From Rhizobium ruizarguesonis (GTDB taxonomy: Bacteria; Pseudomonadota; Alphaproteobacteria; Rhizobiales; Rhizobiaceae), in the NCBI RefSeq assembly GCF_012349115.1, contig NZ_PQIG01000081.1, positions 1-64,000 of the forward strand: 64,000 nucleotides of DNA, read 5' to 3'. Under the pieces are notes generated by a model. It saw nothing but the letters and a program-made list of their open reading frames with translations. It searched no databases and was not told where the DNA came from. The translations under genes and the position numbers were made by a program. Each line of letters starts with the position of its first letter. Positions within the stretch are counted from its first letter, which is position 1. Of the stretch, positions 44,315 to 53,513 are shown piece by piece.

Positions 44315-45565
44315 ATGAAGATGGATATTCGCAGCAACGTTTTGCGTCAGCTCAAGAGCCGCCGTGAGGGCTTCAGCCTCGAACAGCCGTTCTACATTGA
44401 CGAGGATTATTTCCAGCTCGACATGGAGATGATCTATTATCGCGACTGGCTGTTCATCGGCCATGATTGCGAACTGCCGAAGCCGGGCGCCTATTTCACC
44501 GTTCAGATCGGCAACTATCCCGTCGTCATCGTCCGCGGCCGCGACAATGTCATCCGCGCCTTCCACAATAGCTGTCGCCATCGCGGCTCGCGCGTCTGCA
44601 CCAAGGAGCACGGCTCCTCCGTGCGTCTCGTCTGCCCCTACCATCAGTGGACCTATGATCTCGAAGGCAAGCTCGCTTTCGCCCGCCACATGGGCGATGA
44701 TTTCGACAAATCAGGTTTCAACCTGAAGCCTGTCCACTGCGAAACCGTCGCAGGCTTTGTCTTCATCTGCCTTGCCAACACCGCCCCGGATTTCCAGACG
44801 GTGCGCGACAAGATCGAACCCTATGTCGCGCCGCACAGGATCAGCGAGAGCAAGGTCGCCTTCCAAAGCACGATCATCGAGAAGGGCAACTGGAAGCTTG
44901 TCTGGGAAAACAACCGCGAGTGCTATCACTGCGCCGCCAATCACCCCGAACTTTGCCGCACCTATCCCGAAGCGCCGAGCGTGACCGGCACGGATGGCGG
45001 CGCCGACGATCCCGAGATCGCCGGCCATTGGGCGCGCTGCGAGGCCGCCGGCCTGCCGAGCAAGTTCCAGATTTCGCCGGACGGTCAGTTCCGCACCGCC
45101 CGCATGCCGCTGATCGAGGATGCCGAAAGCTACACAATGTCGGGCAAGCGCGCCGTCAAGCGTCCGCTCTCCGACGATATCTCGATCGGCCATATCGGCA
45201 CCATGCTGCTCTTCCACTACCCGACGACGTGGAACCACCTGCTCGGCGACCATGCCATCTCCTTCCGCGTGCTGCCGCTCAGCGCCAACGAGACGGCGGT
45301 GACGACCAAGTGGCTCGTCCACAAGGACGCCGTCGAAGGCGTGGATTACGATCTCGAGGAACTGACCCACGTCTGGACCGAAACCAACGATCAGGATCGC
45401 CGCATCGTCGAGGAAAACGCCTTCGGCATTCACTCGCCCGCCTATGAGCCCGGCCCCTATTCCGCCTTGCATGAAGGCGGCGTCATGCAGTTCCTCGAAT
45501 GGTATTCGAACTTCATGGTGAACCGTCTGCAGGGCGACCAGGCGAAGTTCTCCGTCGTTGCCTAG
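44315..45565 (+). CDS. Rieske non-haem iron oxygenase alpha subunit, GbcA-like
   Basis: A 416-residue ring-hydroxylating-type oxygenase. The Rieske cluster ligands are C87 and H89 (SCRHRGSRVC) and C107 and H110 (VCPYHQW). The mononuclear iron site has H205 and H210 in ENNRECYHCAANHPEL. Overall it resembles glycine betaine demethylase (GbcA) and stachydrine demethylase, so methylamine osmolyte catabolism is more likely than aromatic oxidation. No reductase partner is adjacent. The start may be 44315 or 44321. Confidence 0.8.
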   Translation: MKMDIRSNVLRQLKSRREGFSLEQPFYIDEDYFQLDMEMIYYRDWLFIGHDCELPKPGAYFTVQIGNYPVVIVRGRDNVIRAFHNSCRHRGSRVCTKEHGSSVRLVCPYHQWTYDLEGKLAFARHMGDDFDKSGFNLKPVHCETVAGFVFICLANTAPDFQTVRDKIEPYVAPHRISESKVAFQSTIIEKGNWKLVWENNRECYHCAANHPELCRTYPEAPSVTGTDGGADDPEIAGHWARCEAAGLPSKFQISPDGQFRTARMPLIEDAESYTMSGKRAVKRPLSDDISIGHIGTMLLFHYPTTWNHLLGDHAISFRVLPLSANETAVTTKWLVHKDAVEGVDYDLEELTHVWTETNDQDRRIVEENAFGIHSPAYEPGPYSALHEGGVMQFLEWYSNFMVNRLQGDQAKFSVVA

Positions 45566-45647
45566 ATCCGGATGAATCCGGATCTAAATCAAAGAAGCAG
45601 AGCATGATGTCGTCCGAAAACCGCTCACACTTTTCGGCATCATGCTC
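45564..45647. repeat. Palindromic repeat family A, copy 2, with extended arm
   Basis: GAGCATGATG / CATCATGCTC arms at 45600-45609 and 45638-45647 around the A core, inverted relative to copy 1 at 5090. The preceding stretch contains AAATCAAAGAAGCAG and a perfect dyad AGATCCGGAT/ATCCGGATCT (45564-45585). It follows the oxygenase stop. Confidence 0.8.
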
Positions 45648-45794
45648 TAGCGCTCTGCTGCACCGGTTAATGTCCGGTTCAGTTCAGTTGATATAAAAGG
45701 GAAAAAGCAGCCGGCTTCGGCCGCTTTCGGAACCCATTCAGGCGCGAAGGCGTTGCAGGGCAGGCGGTGATCGCTGTTGAATGGGAGAGAAGCA

Positions 45795-46280
45795 ATGATC
45801 GGGCTGAGAAACAAGATTGCAACCGCAGTTCTGGCTGCTGCGGTGGTCCTCACGGGCTTTGCGCCGTCGCAGGCAATCCAGATGCCCACCGCCCCGCAGG
45901 TGGAAAAATCCTCCGCTGTCGAGAACGTCCAGTACCGCCGCTATTATCGCCCCGGTTACCGTCCGGGCGCCTATTACCGGCCTGGCTATCGTCCCGGCGC
46001 CTACTACCGGCCCGGCTATTACGGCGGCTATCGCGGATATTCCTATTACCGCCCGGGCTATCGGCATTATAATGGCTACTGGTATCCGCTCGCCGCCTTC
46101 GGCGCCGGTGCAGTCATCGGCGGCGCCATTGTCGCGCAGCCGCGTTACGTTGCGCCGGCCCCCAGCATGGGTTCGAGCCACGTCACCTGGTGCGCAAACC
46201 GCTACCGGTCCTATCGCGCCTACGACAACACCTTCCAGCCCTATAACGGCCCACGCCAGCAGTGCTATTCGCCGTATTGA
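45795..46280 (+). CDS. BA14K family protein
   Basis: A 161-residue exported protein. The signal peptide (KIATAVLAAAVVLTGFAPSQ) is followed by a tyrosine/proline-rich section with tandem YRPGYRPGAYY units, a short hydrophobic segment (YPLAAFGAGAVIGGAIVAQP), and the BA14K signature at the C-terminus (HVTWCANRYRSYRAYDNTFQ then PRQQCYSPY, two cysteines). BA14K is an immunoreactive Brucella protein with lectin-like activity; the role in rhizobia is unclear. GAGAGAAG precedes the ATG. Confidence 0.9.
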   Translation: MIGLRNKIATAVLAAAVVLTGFAPSQAIQMPTAPQVEKSSAVENVQYRRYYRPGYRPGAYYRPGYRPGAYYRPGYYGGYRGYSYYRPGYRHYNGYWYPLAAFGAGAVIGGAIVAQPRYVAPAPSMGSSHVTWCANRYRSYRAYDNTFQPYNGPRQQCYSPY

Positions 46281-46305
46281 TAAACGTGCTGTTCTCGAGA
46301 AACGT

Positions 46306-46484
46306 CTGCCCCTCACCCTAACCCTCTCCCCGTAAAAACGGGGAGAGGGGACGTGCCAAATGTGCAGCGTCGAGGTTGAGGAAAACGGTGCGGCATGTCC
46401 CTTCTCCCCGCCTGCGAGGGGTCCGAAGGACGGGTCGAGACCCGTGGCTCGACCCCAGTGGTGCCGGCAGGCGGATGAGGGCCG
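46306..46484. repeat. Dispersed mosaic repeat family E
   Basis: CCCCTCACCCTAACCCTCTC, CCCCGTAAAAACGGGG, GGGGTCCGAAGGACGGGTCG and GGTGCCGGCAGGCGGATGAG. The same block order as at 40470, between the convergent BA14K and CorA-type genes. Confidence 0.75.
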
Positions 46485-46564
46485 GTGCGGGTTGCTCCCC
46501 ATCGGATCGAGGCGTAGGTCCGCGAACCTAAGCCTACCCCGACAGTCACGTCGAACCTTCACCC

Positions 46565-47560
46565 TCAAAGAATATCCACGCGCCTCAGCAGCCACCAGGC
46601 AAAGGCGATGGAGGCGACGATGAGGGCGACGGCGTATTCGGTGCCGTAGTCGCCGACGGCGAAGGGCAGGTTTGCCGTGTTCATGCCGAAGAAGCCGGTC
46701 ACCAGCGTCGGCGGCAGCAGGAAGGCCGTCATGATCGACAGCAGATAGAGGTGGCGGTTGGTTTCGGAGGATTGTTTCGAATCGATTTCTTCGTGCAGCA
46801 GGCGTGCTCGGTCCTGCAGCGCATAGATGTCGTGGTCGACCGTTTCCAGCCGGCTCGTCAGCCGCCGCGCTACATCGTCGAAGCCGAAGGGCATCTCGTC
46901 GTCGTCGGCCGCCGCCGCCCGGCGCATCAGCGCCAGCACGGTGCGCAGATGCCGATGCAGCCTGACCACGGTGCGCCGCACCGGCGCCAGACGCCGGCGC
47001 TCGTCGCGCTGCGCACTGTCGTAGACGATATCCTCGATCTGGTTCAGCTCTTCCGTGAGTTCGATGACGATCGCGATCAGCGTGCGTTGGAACTCGATCA
47101 CCAGCAGTTCGAAGAGATCGACCGGCCGGGAAAATTTGCCCGGGTTTTTCTCGATCAGCGCCCGCGCCCGTTCGACGCTGCGCAGCGGCTGCAGCCTTGT
47201 GGTGATGATGAAGCGGTCGGACATGGCGAAATGCAGCCAGCCGAGATTGTTGGTATCCTGGGCGAAATCGCGCTGGCAATCAATGAGCGTGCCATAGAGC
47301 ATCTGCTCGTCGACGGTGATGGCCGCATGCGTGTCGCGCGTCGTCAGCGCCGATTTCGCGTCCTCCGTCAGCCCGTCCAGCGTATCGAGCAAGGCCGGCA
47401 CGCGGGCGTCGACAACGTTGAGGTGCAGCCAGTAGAAACAATTGTCGGCGGTCAGTTCCGCCACCGTCGCACCATTGTTCAGTCGCACCGCGGTCTTTTC
47501 TTCGGGCGAGAAGCGATAGGCCCAGACGAAACCGGGTATGTTGACGGGCAATGTATCCAT
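46565..47560 (-). CDS. CorA/ZntB-family metal ion transporter
   Basis: A 331-residue CorA-superfamily protein. The N-terminal cytoplasmic domain is followed by a long helix (residues about 150-265) and two C-terminal transmembrane helices around the GMN motif (LVTGFFGMNTANLPFAVGD). The NTANLPF loop, rather than MPEL, suggests the ZntB-like branch; direction and ion (Zn, Mg) are not settled. ATG 47560 begins MDTLPVNIPGFVWAY, a usual ZntB-type start. Confidence 0.82.
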   Translation of the reverse strand: MDTLPVNIPGFVWAYRFSPEEKTAVRLNNGATVAELTADNCFYWLHLNVVDARVPALLDTLDGLTEDAKSALTTRDTHAAITVDEQMLYGTLIDCQRDFAQDTNNLGWLHFAMSDRFIITTRLQPLRSVERARALIEKNPGKFSRPVDLFELLVIEFQRTLIAIVIELTEELNQIEDIVYDSAQRDERRRLAPVRRTVVRLHRHLRTVLALMRRAAAADDDEMPFGFDDVARRLTSRLETVDHDIYALQDRARLLHEEIDSKQSSETNRHLYLLSIMTAFLLPPTLVTGFFGMNTANLPFAVGDYGTEYAVALIVASIAFAWWLLRRVDIL

Positions 47561-47768
47561 TGTTCGCCGGTCCTTTGCGAAGGCGATGTCTTCCCTTAGA
47601 GATTGTTCATGACGTCCATTTGTCCAAAGGTGCAAGAGCAAAGCGCCATGTCAGGCGATTTATCGCATGGCGGCTGAGGAAATCGAAATTGACGTTTACG
47701 TAAAAATCAATTAGCCCTTGCCTCGGAGGGGCTTGCCCAAGTGCAGGCCGGTCTGCGGAGGAGAAACC

Positions 47769-49547
47769 ATGTACAAGGCGCCGGTCGAGGAAATCGCGTT
47801 CACGTTGAAGCACGTAGCGGGCATGGGCGAGGCGATTTCAAACGGGCTGCTCGGCGATCTCGGCGAAGATCTGGTCGATGCGATCCTCGCCGAAGCGGGA
47901 CGTTTTGCCACAGAGGAAGTGGCGCCTCTCGCCGAAATCGGCGACCGCCAGGGCGCCCGTCTGATCGATGGCGAGGTCAGGCTGCCGGATGGTTGGCGCG
48001 ATCTCTATCGCCATTGGATCGCCGGCGGCTGGAACGGCCTGACGGCGCCGGAGGCCTTCGGCGGCCAGGCCTTGCCGCATATGCTGAATGTCGCAGCACT
48101 CGAAATGTGGAATTCCGGTTCCATGGCCTTCGCGCTCGCTCCGACGCTGACGATGGGGGCCATCGAAGCGGTCAGCACCCATGGCAGTGCTGCGCTGAAA
48201 GACAAATATCTGGAAAAGATGGTCTCCGGCGAATGGACCGGCACCATGAACCTGACCGAGCCGCATGCCGGCTCGGATCTCGGCGTGCTGAAGGCCCGCG
48301 CCGAGCGCCGCGATGACGGCAGCTACCGCCTTTTCGGCCAGAAGATCTTCATCACTTGGGGCGAGCATGACGCGGCCGACAATATCATTCATCTGGTGCT
48401 GGCCCGCCTGCCGGATGCGCCGGCCGGCACCCGCGGCATCTCGCTCTTCCTGGTGCCGAAATTCCTGGTGAACGACGACGGTTCGCTTGGGCCCCGCAAT
48501 GATCTCTTCTGCCATTCGCTGGAGCACAAGCTCGGCATCCATGGCTCGCCGACCTGCACGATGATCTACGGCGACGGAAAATTCGGCGGTGAAAAGGGCG
48601 CTGTGGGCTGGCTGGTCGGCGAGGAGAACAAGGGACTGGCCTGCATGTTCACGATGATGAACAATGCCCGACTTGCCGTCGGCATGCAGGGCGTGGCGAT
48701 CGCGGAGGCCGCCACCCAGAAGGCGCTCGCCTATGCCAGGGAACGCACCCAGGGCAGGGCGCCGGGCGCAAGCGGCGCCGGCATGAGCCCGATCGTCGAA
48801 CATCCCGATGTCGCCCGCATGCTCCTCACCATGAAGGCGCTGACCCAAGGGGCACGCGCCATCTCCTATGCCTGCGCCCATGCGATCGACATGTCGCACC
48901 GGGCAGGTGACATCAGCCGCCACTGGCAGGAGCGCGCCGCCCTTTTGACGCCAATTGCCAAATCCTTTTCGACCGATGCCGGTGTCGACGTCGCCTCGCT
49001 CGGCATCCAGGTGCATGGCGGCATGGGCTTCATCGAGGAGACGGGTGCGGCGCGTTATCTCCGCGATGCCCGCATCGCCCCGATCTATGAGGGCACCAAC
49101 GGTATTCAGGCGATCGACCTCGTCACCCGCAAGCTGCCGCTCTCCGGCGGCGAGCAGGTGAAGGGCTTCATCGCCGAGCTCAGAGAGATCGCCGACGGCG
49201 TCCGCCGCTCCAATCATAATGGTTTCGGCGAGACCGCTGTGAGGCTCGACGCTGCGATCGCCGACCTTGAGCAGGCGACCGGCTGGCTGCTGAAGACGCT
49301 TGCCGATGAAAAGGCGGCCGAGGCGCTCTCCGGCGCCACGCCTTACCAGCGTCTCTTCGGCCTCGTGCTCACCGGCTGTTATCTTGCCAAGGGCGGTCTC
49401 GCCGAGAGCGCCGATGGCGCGGCCGAAAACCGTATCGCGCTCTGCCGCTTCGCCGCCGAAAACCTGCTTGCCGAGACCGCAGCCCTGCGCGACCGGGTCG
49501 TCAATGGCGCGGCAAGCCTTGCTGCCGCCCGCATCCTGCTTGCCTGA
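47769..49547 (+). CDS. Acyl-CoA dehydrogenase
   Basis: A 592-residue FAD enzyme of the large (approximately 600-residue) acyl-CoA dehydrogenase type. Motifs: WTGTMNLTEPHAGSDLGVLK, IFITWGEHDAADNI, LGIHGSPTCTMIYGD, VHGGMGFIEETGAARYLRDA and the catalytic-region APIYEGTNGIQAIDLVTRK with its glutamate. An extra C-terminal domain follows, as in this subgroup. It is co-transcribed with the enoyl-CoA hydratase gene nine bases later, giving two successive beta-oxidation steps. Confidence 0.92.
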   Translation: MYKAPVEEIAFTLKHVAGMGEAISNGLLGDLGEDLVDAILAEAGRFATEEVAPLAEIGDRQGARLIDGEVRLPDGWRDLYRHWIAGGWNGLTAPEAFGGQALPHMLNVAALEMWNSGSMAFALAPTLTMGAIEAVSTHGSAALKDKYLEKMVSGEWTGTMNLTEPHAGSDLGVLKARAERRDDGSYRLFGQKIFITWGEHDAADNIIHLVLARLPDAPAGTRGISLFLVPKFLVNDDGSLGPRNDLFCHSLEHKLGIHGSPTCTMIYGDGKFGGEKGAVGWLVGEENKGLACMFTMMNNARLAVGMQGVAIAEAATQKALAYARERTQGRAPGASGAGMSPIVEHPDVARMLLTMKALTQGARAISYACAHAIDMSHRAGDISRHWQERAALLTPIAKSFSTDAGVDVASLGIQVHGGMGFIEETGAARYLRDARIAPIYEGTNGIQAIDLVTRKLPLSGGEQVKGFIAELREIADGVRRSNHNGFGETAVRLDAAIADLEQATGWLLKTLADEKAAEALSGATPYQRLFGLVLTGCYLAKGGLAESADGAAENRIALCRFAAENLLAETAALRDRVVNGAASLAAARILLA

Positions 49548-49556
49548 GGAGACCTT

Positions 49557-50312
49557 ATGACCGATCACATCGTCGTCGAGCAGCCTTCCGCCCATCCTGG
49601 TGTCCAGCTGATCCGCTTCAATCGGCCGGAAAAGAAGAATGCGATCACCCGCCCCATGTACCGCATCATGGCCGATGCGCTGAATGCGGCCAATGCCGAT
49701 CCCGGCATTCGCGCCACCGCTTTCCTCGGCACCGAAGGCTGCTTCTCGGCCGGCAACGACATGAACGATTTTCTTGCTGCCGCGATGGGCGGCCGCGGCC
49801 TGGAGCAGGAGATCCTTGATTTCCTCTATGCGCTGGTGAAGGCCGAAAAACCCGTCGTCTCCGGCGTCGACGGCCTTGCGATCGGCATCGGCGCGACGAT
49901 CCATCTCCATTGCGACCTGACCATCGCCTCTAGCCGCAGCCAGTTCCGCACACCGTTCGTCGATCTGGCGCTGGTGCCGGAGGCAGGTTCCAGCCTCGTC
50001 GCGCCGCGCCTGATGGGGCATCAGCGCGCCTTCGCCATGCTGGCCGCCGGCGAAGCATTTTCGGCCGAGGAGGCGAGGGAAGCCGGTCTGGTCTGGAAGG
50101 TCGTCGAGCCAGGCGAGGTCGATTCACTGACGCTTGGCCTGGCGGCAAAGCTCGCGGCCAAGCCGCCGGAGGCGCTGCGCATCGCCCGCGATCTCATTCG
50201 TGGCGATCGTGGCGAGATCATCGCCCGCATCGACGAGGAGGCCCGCTATTTCTCCGCGCGGCTGAAAAGCGCCGAGGCCCGGGCGGCCTTCGAAGCCTTC
50301 ATGCGCCGCTGA
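49557..50312 (+). CDS. Enoyl-CoA hydratase/isomerase family protein
   Basis: A 251-residue crotonase. The oxyanion-hole segments are GCFSAGNDMNDFLAA and SGVDGLAIGIGATIHLHCDL; TPFVDLALVPEAGSSLVAPR follows. The usual catalytic glutamates of hydratase are partly replaced (one is visible in VPEAGSS), so it may be an isomerase or hydratase. It is translated directly after the acyl-CoA dehydrogenase. Confidence 0.88.
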   Translation: MTDHIVVEQPSAHPGVQLIRFNRPEKKNAITRPMYRIMADALNAANADPGIRATAFLGTEGCFSAGNDMNDFLAAAMGGRGLEQEILDFLYALVKAEKPVVSGVDGLAIGIGATIHLHCDLTIASSRSQFRTPFVDLALVPEAGSSLVAPRLMGHQRAFAMLAAGEAFSAEEAREAGLVWKVVEPGEVDSLTLGLAAKLAAKPPEALRIARDLIRGDRGEIIARIDEEARYFSARLKSAEARAAFEAFMRR

Positions 50313-50374
50313 GCGCCGCTTCGCGGCGATCTCGGTCAGCAGGGCGACCAACACCGGGAGCAAACGGATACCGA

Positions 50375-51385
50375 TCAGGCCGCCGGCACGTTGAATACCT
50401 CGCCGGCCATGAGCGGCCGGAACCGTTCCGGGGGAATATCATGCTCGCTCATGGCGTCTTGCAACGCTCTTGCCGGCGCGTCGACCGCTTCATTTGTCAG
50501 TTGGAACGTGGCGAAGTGGTGCCCGGCGACATAGGTCGCATTTGCCAACTTCATCCCGATCACCGCCTCCTGCGGATTCTGGTGCTGCCCTTTCATGAAC
50601 CAGCGCGGCTCATATGCGCCGAAGGGTAAAATGGCCAGGCGAAAGCCGCCATGCTTCTGCTGTGCCGCTTTGTAATTGATGCCGTGGTGAAAGCCCGTAT
50701 CTCCGACGTGATAAATTTTTCCGGCCGGAGTCGATAAAACGAACGACGCCCAGAGTGCCATCCGGCGATCGGCGGTTCCGCGGGCGGACCAGTGGTGTGC
50801 AGGCTCGGCATCAATGCTTATTCCGGCGTGCGAAATGCGCTCGCCCCAGTCCATCGATGTCGTCTGTATATCGGGCACGGCACGGCGTATGATCGTGTCA
50901 TTGCCGAGTGGCGTCACGACACGCGGCCGATGCTTCGCACCCAACCGCCTGAGCGTTGCGATATCGAGATGATCATAATGATTGTGCGATACCAGCACGA
51001 GATCAATTGGCGGCAGATCATCGAACGCGATGCCCGGTTGGACGACGCGCTTGGGTCCAGCAAAAGCGAAGGGACTCGCGCGCTCTGACCACACCGGGTC
51101 GGTGAGGATATTGAGCCCAGCGACCTGCACGAGCATTGTTGCATGACCAACCATGGTCACCCTTAGATCCTCGCCGTCTACGCATGGATCCGGCTTGGCC
51201 GCCGCGTATGGACTTGGGACCGATTGCGGCCAACGCTCACGGCCGCCGCCGAATTGCCACCGCAGCAGATCACGGAAACCAAGGGGCTCAATACCTTCGG
51301 GATTGAAGAAATGCGTGCCGTCGAAGTGATCGGACACTGGACCGTTATAGTAGGGGTTGCGTCTTTTGGTCTTTCCGACAGGCAC
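50375..51385 (-). CDS. MBL-fold hydrolase, NAPE-PLD-like
   Basis: A 336-residue metallo-beta-lactamase-fold enzyme. The metal motif is VSHNHYDHLDIATLRRLG (HxHxDH); GHATMLVQVAGLNILTDPVW precedes it, and HHWSARG, HVGDTGFHHGINYK and VAGHHFATFQL provide later ligands. This pattern is that of N-acyl-phosphatidylethanolamine phospholipase D and UlaG-like proteins. The start is GTG at 51385, two bases after the rlmD stop, so it is the last gene of the tlyA-rlmD operon. Confidence 0.85.
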   Translation of the reverse strand: MPVGKTKRRNPYYNGPVSDHFDGTHFFNPEGIEPLGFRDLLRWQFGGGRERWPQSVPSPYAAAKPDPCVDGEDLRVTMVGHATMLVQVAGLNILTDPVWSERASPFAFAGPKRVVQPGIAFDDLPPIDLVLVSHNHYDHLDIATLRRLGAKHRPRVVTPLGNDTIIRRAVPDIQTTSMDWGERISHAGISIDAEPAHHWSARGTADRRMALWASFVLSTPAGKIYHVGDTGFHHGINYKAAQQKHGGFRLAILPFGAYEPRWFMKGQHQNPQEAVIGMKLANATYVAGHHFATFQLTNEAVDAPARALQDAMSEHDIPPERFRPLMAGEVFNVPAA

Positions 51386-51387
51386 GC

Positions 51388-52638
51388 CTATTTCTCCAGC
51401 GTCGCCACCACCTCGACATGCGAGGTCCAGAGGAACTGGTCGATTGGCGTCACCCCGGTGATCCGGTAGCCGCCCTCGACGAGGATCGCGAGATCCCGCG
51501 CCAGCGTCAGCGGATTGCAGCTGACGGCCACGATCTTCTTCACGCCTGAGCGGGCAAGCTCCTGGCACTGGAACTCGGCACCGGCGCGCGGCGGATCGAA
51601 GACGACAACGTCATAGGGCTTGAACTCCTGCGTCATCAGGGGACGGCGAAAGAGATCGCGCTTTTCGACGGTGACCGGCTTCAGCCCTTGCGTGTTGCGG
51701 GCGGCATGGTCGAGTGCGGCGAGCGCCTTTGCCTCGGCTTCGACGGCGTGCACGCGGCCGATCCGCGCCAGCCGCAGCGAAAACGTGCCGGCGCCGGCAA
51801 AGAGATCGGCGATCCGCTTCGCCTTGCCGGCATGAGCCGTGACCAGCTCTGCCATCGCCTCTTCCGCCGGCTTGGTCGCCTGGGTGAAACCGCCCGGCGG
51901 CGGCGAAACCTGGACGCCGCCGAATTCGACCATCGGCTTCGACGGCTCGACGAGGATTTCGCCGTTCAGCGAAACACGGGCGATGCCGCGCAGGCTAAGC
52001 GCGGTCTCGATTGCCTTGCGCCGCTGCGGGTCGGAGAGTTTCTTCACCTCGTCGACTGATATGTCCAGGCCGGAAAGCGTTTCGAGCACCGCGACGCGGA
52101 AGGGTTCGGCGCTGGTCGCGAGCGATGCAGCAATCGCCCTGATCGCCGGCAGTCGGGCGATGATCCCTGCCGACGAGATCGGACATTCCTCGATGGCGAC
52201 GATATGGTGGCTTTCGGCCTGGTTGAATCCAACAAGCATGTCCTTCTCGGTCTTGCGCGCCGCAAAGACGACACGCCGGCGCTCGCCCGGCCGGGCCGGA
52301 ACGATCTCGCCGACCTCGGGTGTCAGCCCCTTCGATTTCAGCGCATCGATGACCAGCTGGCGCTTGAAGGCGCCGTAGGGCGCATCTGCCATATGCTGCA
52401 GCGTGCAGCCGCCGCAGGTGCCGTTGACGCCATCCGGGCCGAAATGCCGGCAGGGCGGCTCCTGCCGGTCGGGCGATGGCGTTGTGATCGACATGATCGT
52501 GCCCTGGCTTTTGACGCGGGCGATCGCCACCGTTTCCCCGGGCAGGGAAAAGGGCACATAGACAGGTCCGCCGGCGCTGCTGGCGATGCCGTCGCCCTGG
52601 GCGCCGAGCTTCTCGATCGTGACGGTTTCGGTGCTCAC
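51388..52638 (-). CDS. 23S rRNA (uracil-5)-methyltransferase, RlmD/RumA-like
   Basis: A 416-residue class I RNA methyltransferase. An N-terminal TRAM domain (VTIEKLGAQGDGIASSAGGP) is followed by a 4Fe-4S cysteine cluster (CRHFGPDGVNGTCGGC), the SAM loop (IADLFAGAGTFSLRLARIG), FDPPRAGAEFQC and the catalytic cysteine region (IVAVSCNPLTLARDLA). It starts with GTG overlapping the stop of tlyA (GTGA). Confidence 0.9.
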   Translation of the reverse strand: MSTETVTIEKLGAQGDGIASSAGGPVYVPFSLPGETVAIARVKSQGTIMSITTPSPDRQEPPCRHFGPDGVNGTCGGCTLQHMADAPYGAFKRQLVIDALKSKGLTPEVGEIVPARPGERRRVVFAARKTEKDMLVGFNQAESHHIVAIEECPISSAGIIARLPAIRAIAASLATSAEPFRVAVLETLSGLDISVDEVKKLSDPQRRKAIETALSLRGIARVSLNGEILVEPSKPMVEFGGVQVSPPPGGFTQATKPAEEAMAELVTAHAGKAKRIADLFAGAGTFSLRLARIGRVHAVEAEAKALAALDHAARNTQGLKPVTVEKRDLFRRPLMTQEFKPYDVVVFDPPRAGAEFQCQELARSGVKKIVAVSCNPLTLARDLAILVEGGYRITGVTPIDQFLWTSHVEVVATLEK

Positions 52639-53381
52639 GGTTTCAATCCTGCCAGAAGGAACTCCTGATTGCCGTCGCCGCCGGAAATCGGGGAGGGGAT
52701 GAGGCCGAGGCTTTTCCAGCCCATATCCTCAATGAACCAGCGCTCCAGTTCTGCAGCAACAGTGGGAGCGGACGAGGGGTCCTTCAGCATCCCGCCCTTG
52801 CCGATCGCCTCGCGCCCGGCCTCGAACTGCGGCTTGACCAGCAGCACGGCGACAGCGCCCGGTTCGGCGATCTCGAGAGCCGGGGCAAGCGCCAGCCTCA
52901 GCGTGATGAAGGAGACGTCGGAAACGATGAAGGTGGCGGGATGGCCGATATCGTCTGCGGTCAGGTTGCGGGCGTTGAGGCCTTCCCTGTTGGTCACGCG
53001 CGGATCGCCTGATATGCGCGGGTGCATCTGCCCATGGCCGACATCGATCGCGGTGACATGCGCAGCCCCGCGCTGCAGCAGCACCTCGGTGAAGCCGCCT
53101 GTGGAAGCGCCGACATCAAGACAGTGATGGCCGGCGGGATCGAGCCGGAAATGGTCGAGTGCGGCGGCAAGCTTCAGTGCGGCGCGCGAGACGTAGTCCT
53201 GCGCCGGATCGTCGATCTCGATGGCCGCGTCCGCGCCAAACAGCGCGCCGGCCTTCGTGACCACCTGGCCGCCGATCCTGACAGTGCCGCGCTGCACGGC
53301 GTCGCGGGCGCGCGAGCGGCTGGCAAAGAGGCCGAGGGAGACGAGAAGCTGGTCGAGGCGTTGGGTGTTTTGATCTGACAT
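52635..53381 (-). CDS. tlyA: TlyA-family rRNA 2'-O-methyltransferase
   Basis: A 248-residue protein with an N-terminal S4 RNA-binding domain (LDQLLVSLGLFASRSRARDA) and an FtsJ/RrmJ-like methyltransferase domain (HCLDVGASTGGFTEVLLQRG; VSDVSFITLRLALAPALEIA; VLLVKPQFEAGREAIGKGG). It is annotated as a TlyA haemolysin in many genomes but modifies rRNA in mycobacteria. First gene of the operon tlyA-rlmD-MBL. In related genomes dxs usually lies just upstream; here two unrelated genes intervene. Confidence 0.9.
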   Translation of the reverse strand: MSDQNTQRLDQLLVSLGLFASRSRARDAVQRGTVRIGGQVVTKAGALFGADAAIEIDDPAQDYVSRAALKLAAALDHFRLDPAGHHCLDVGASTGGFTEVLLQRGAAHVTAIDVGHGQMHPRISGDPRVTNREGLNARNLTADDIGHPATFIVSDVSFITLRLALAPALEIAEPGAVAVLLVKPQFEAGREAIGKGGMLKDPSSAPTVAAELERWFIEDMGWKSLGLIPSPISGGDGNQEFLLAGLKP

Positions 53382-53513
53382 CGGCTGTGCATGACCGGCA
53401 AAGCCGCCGGTTGCAAGCATTTTGTTCCCAAGACCGTCATTGACCCTCAAAAGCTTTCGGCGATAATCCTGCCGCGGCGATCGCGGGGCGGACCGCAGAC
53501 ACGGGGGTGTTCC

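Noticed and set aside
45605..45696. Short frame starting MMSSENRSHFSASCSS
   Set aside because: It is a repeat copy; the same peptide occurs at the start of IspE only because of the shared repeat.
47838..50021. Minus-strand open frame of 727 codons
   Set aside because: Antisense of the acyl-CoA dehydrogenase and hydratase genes, caused by high GC content.
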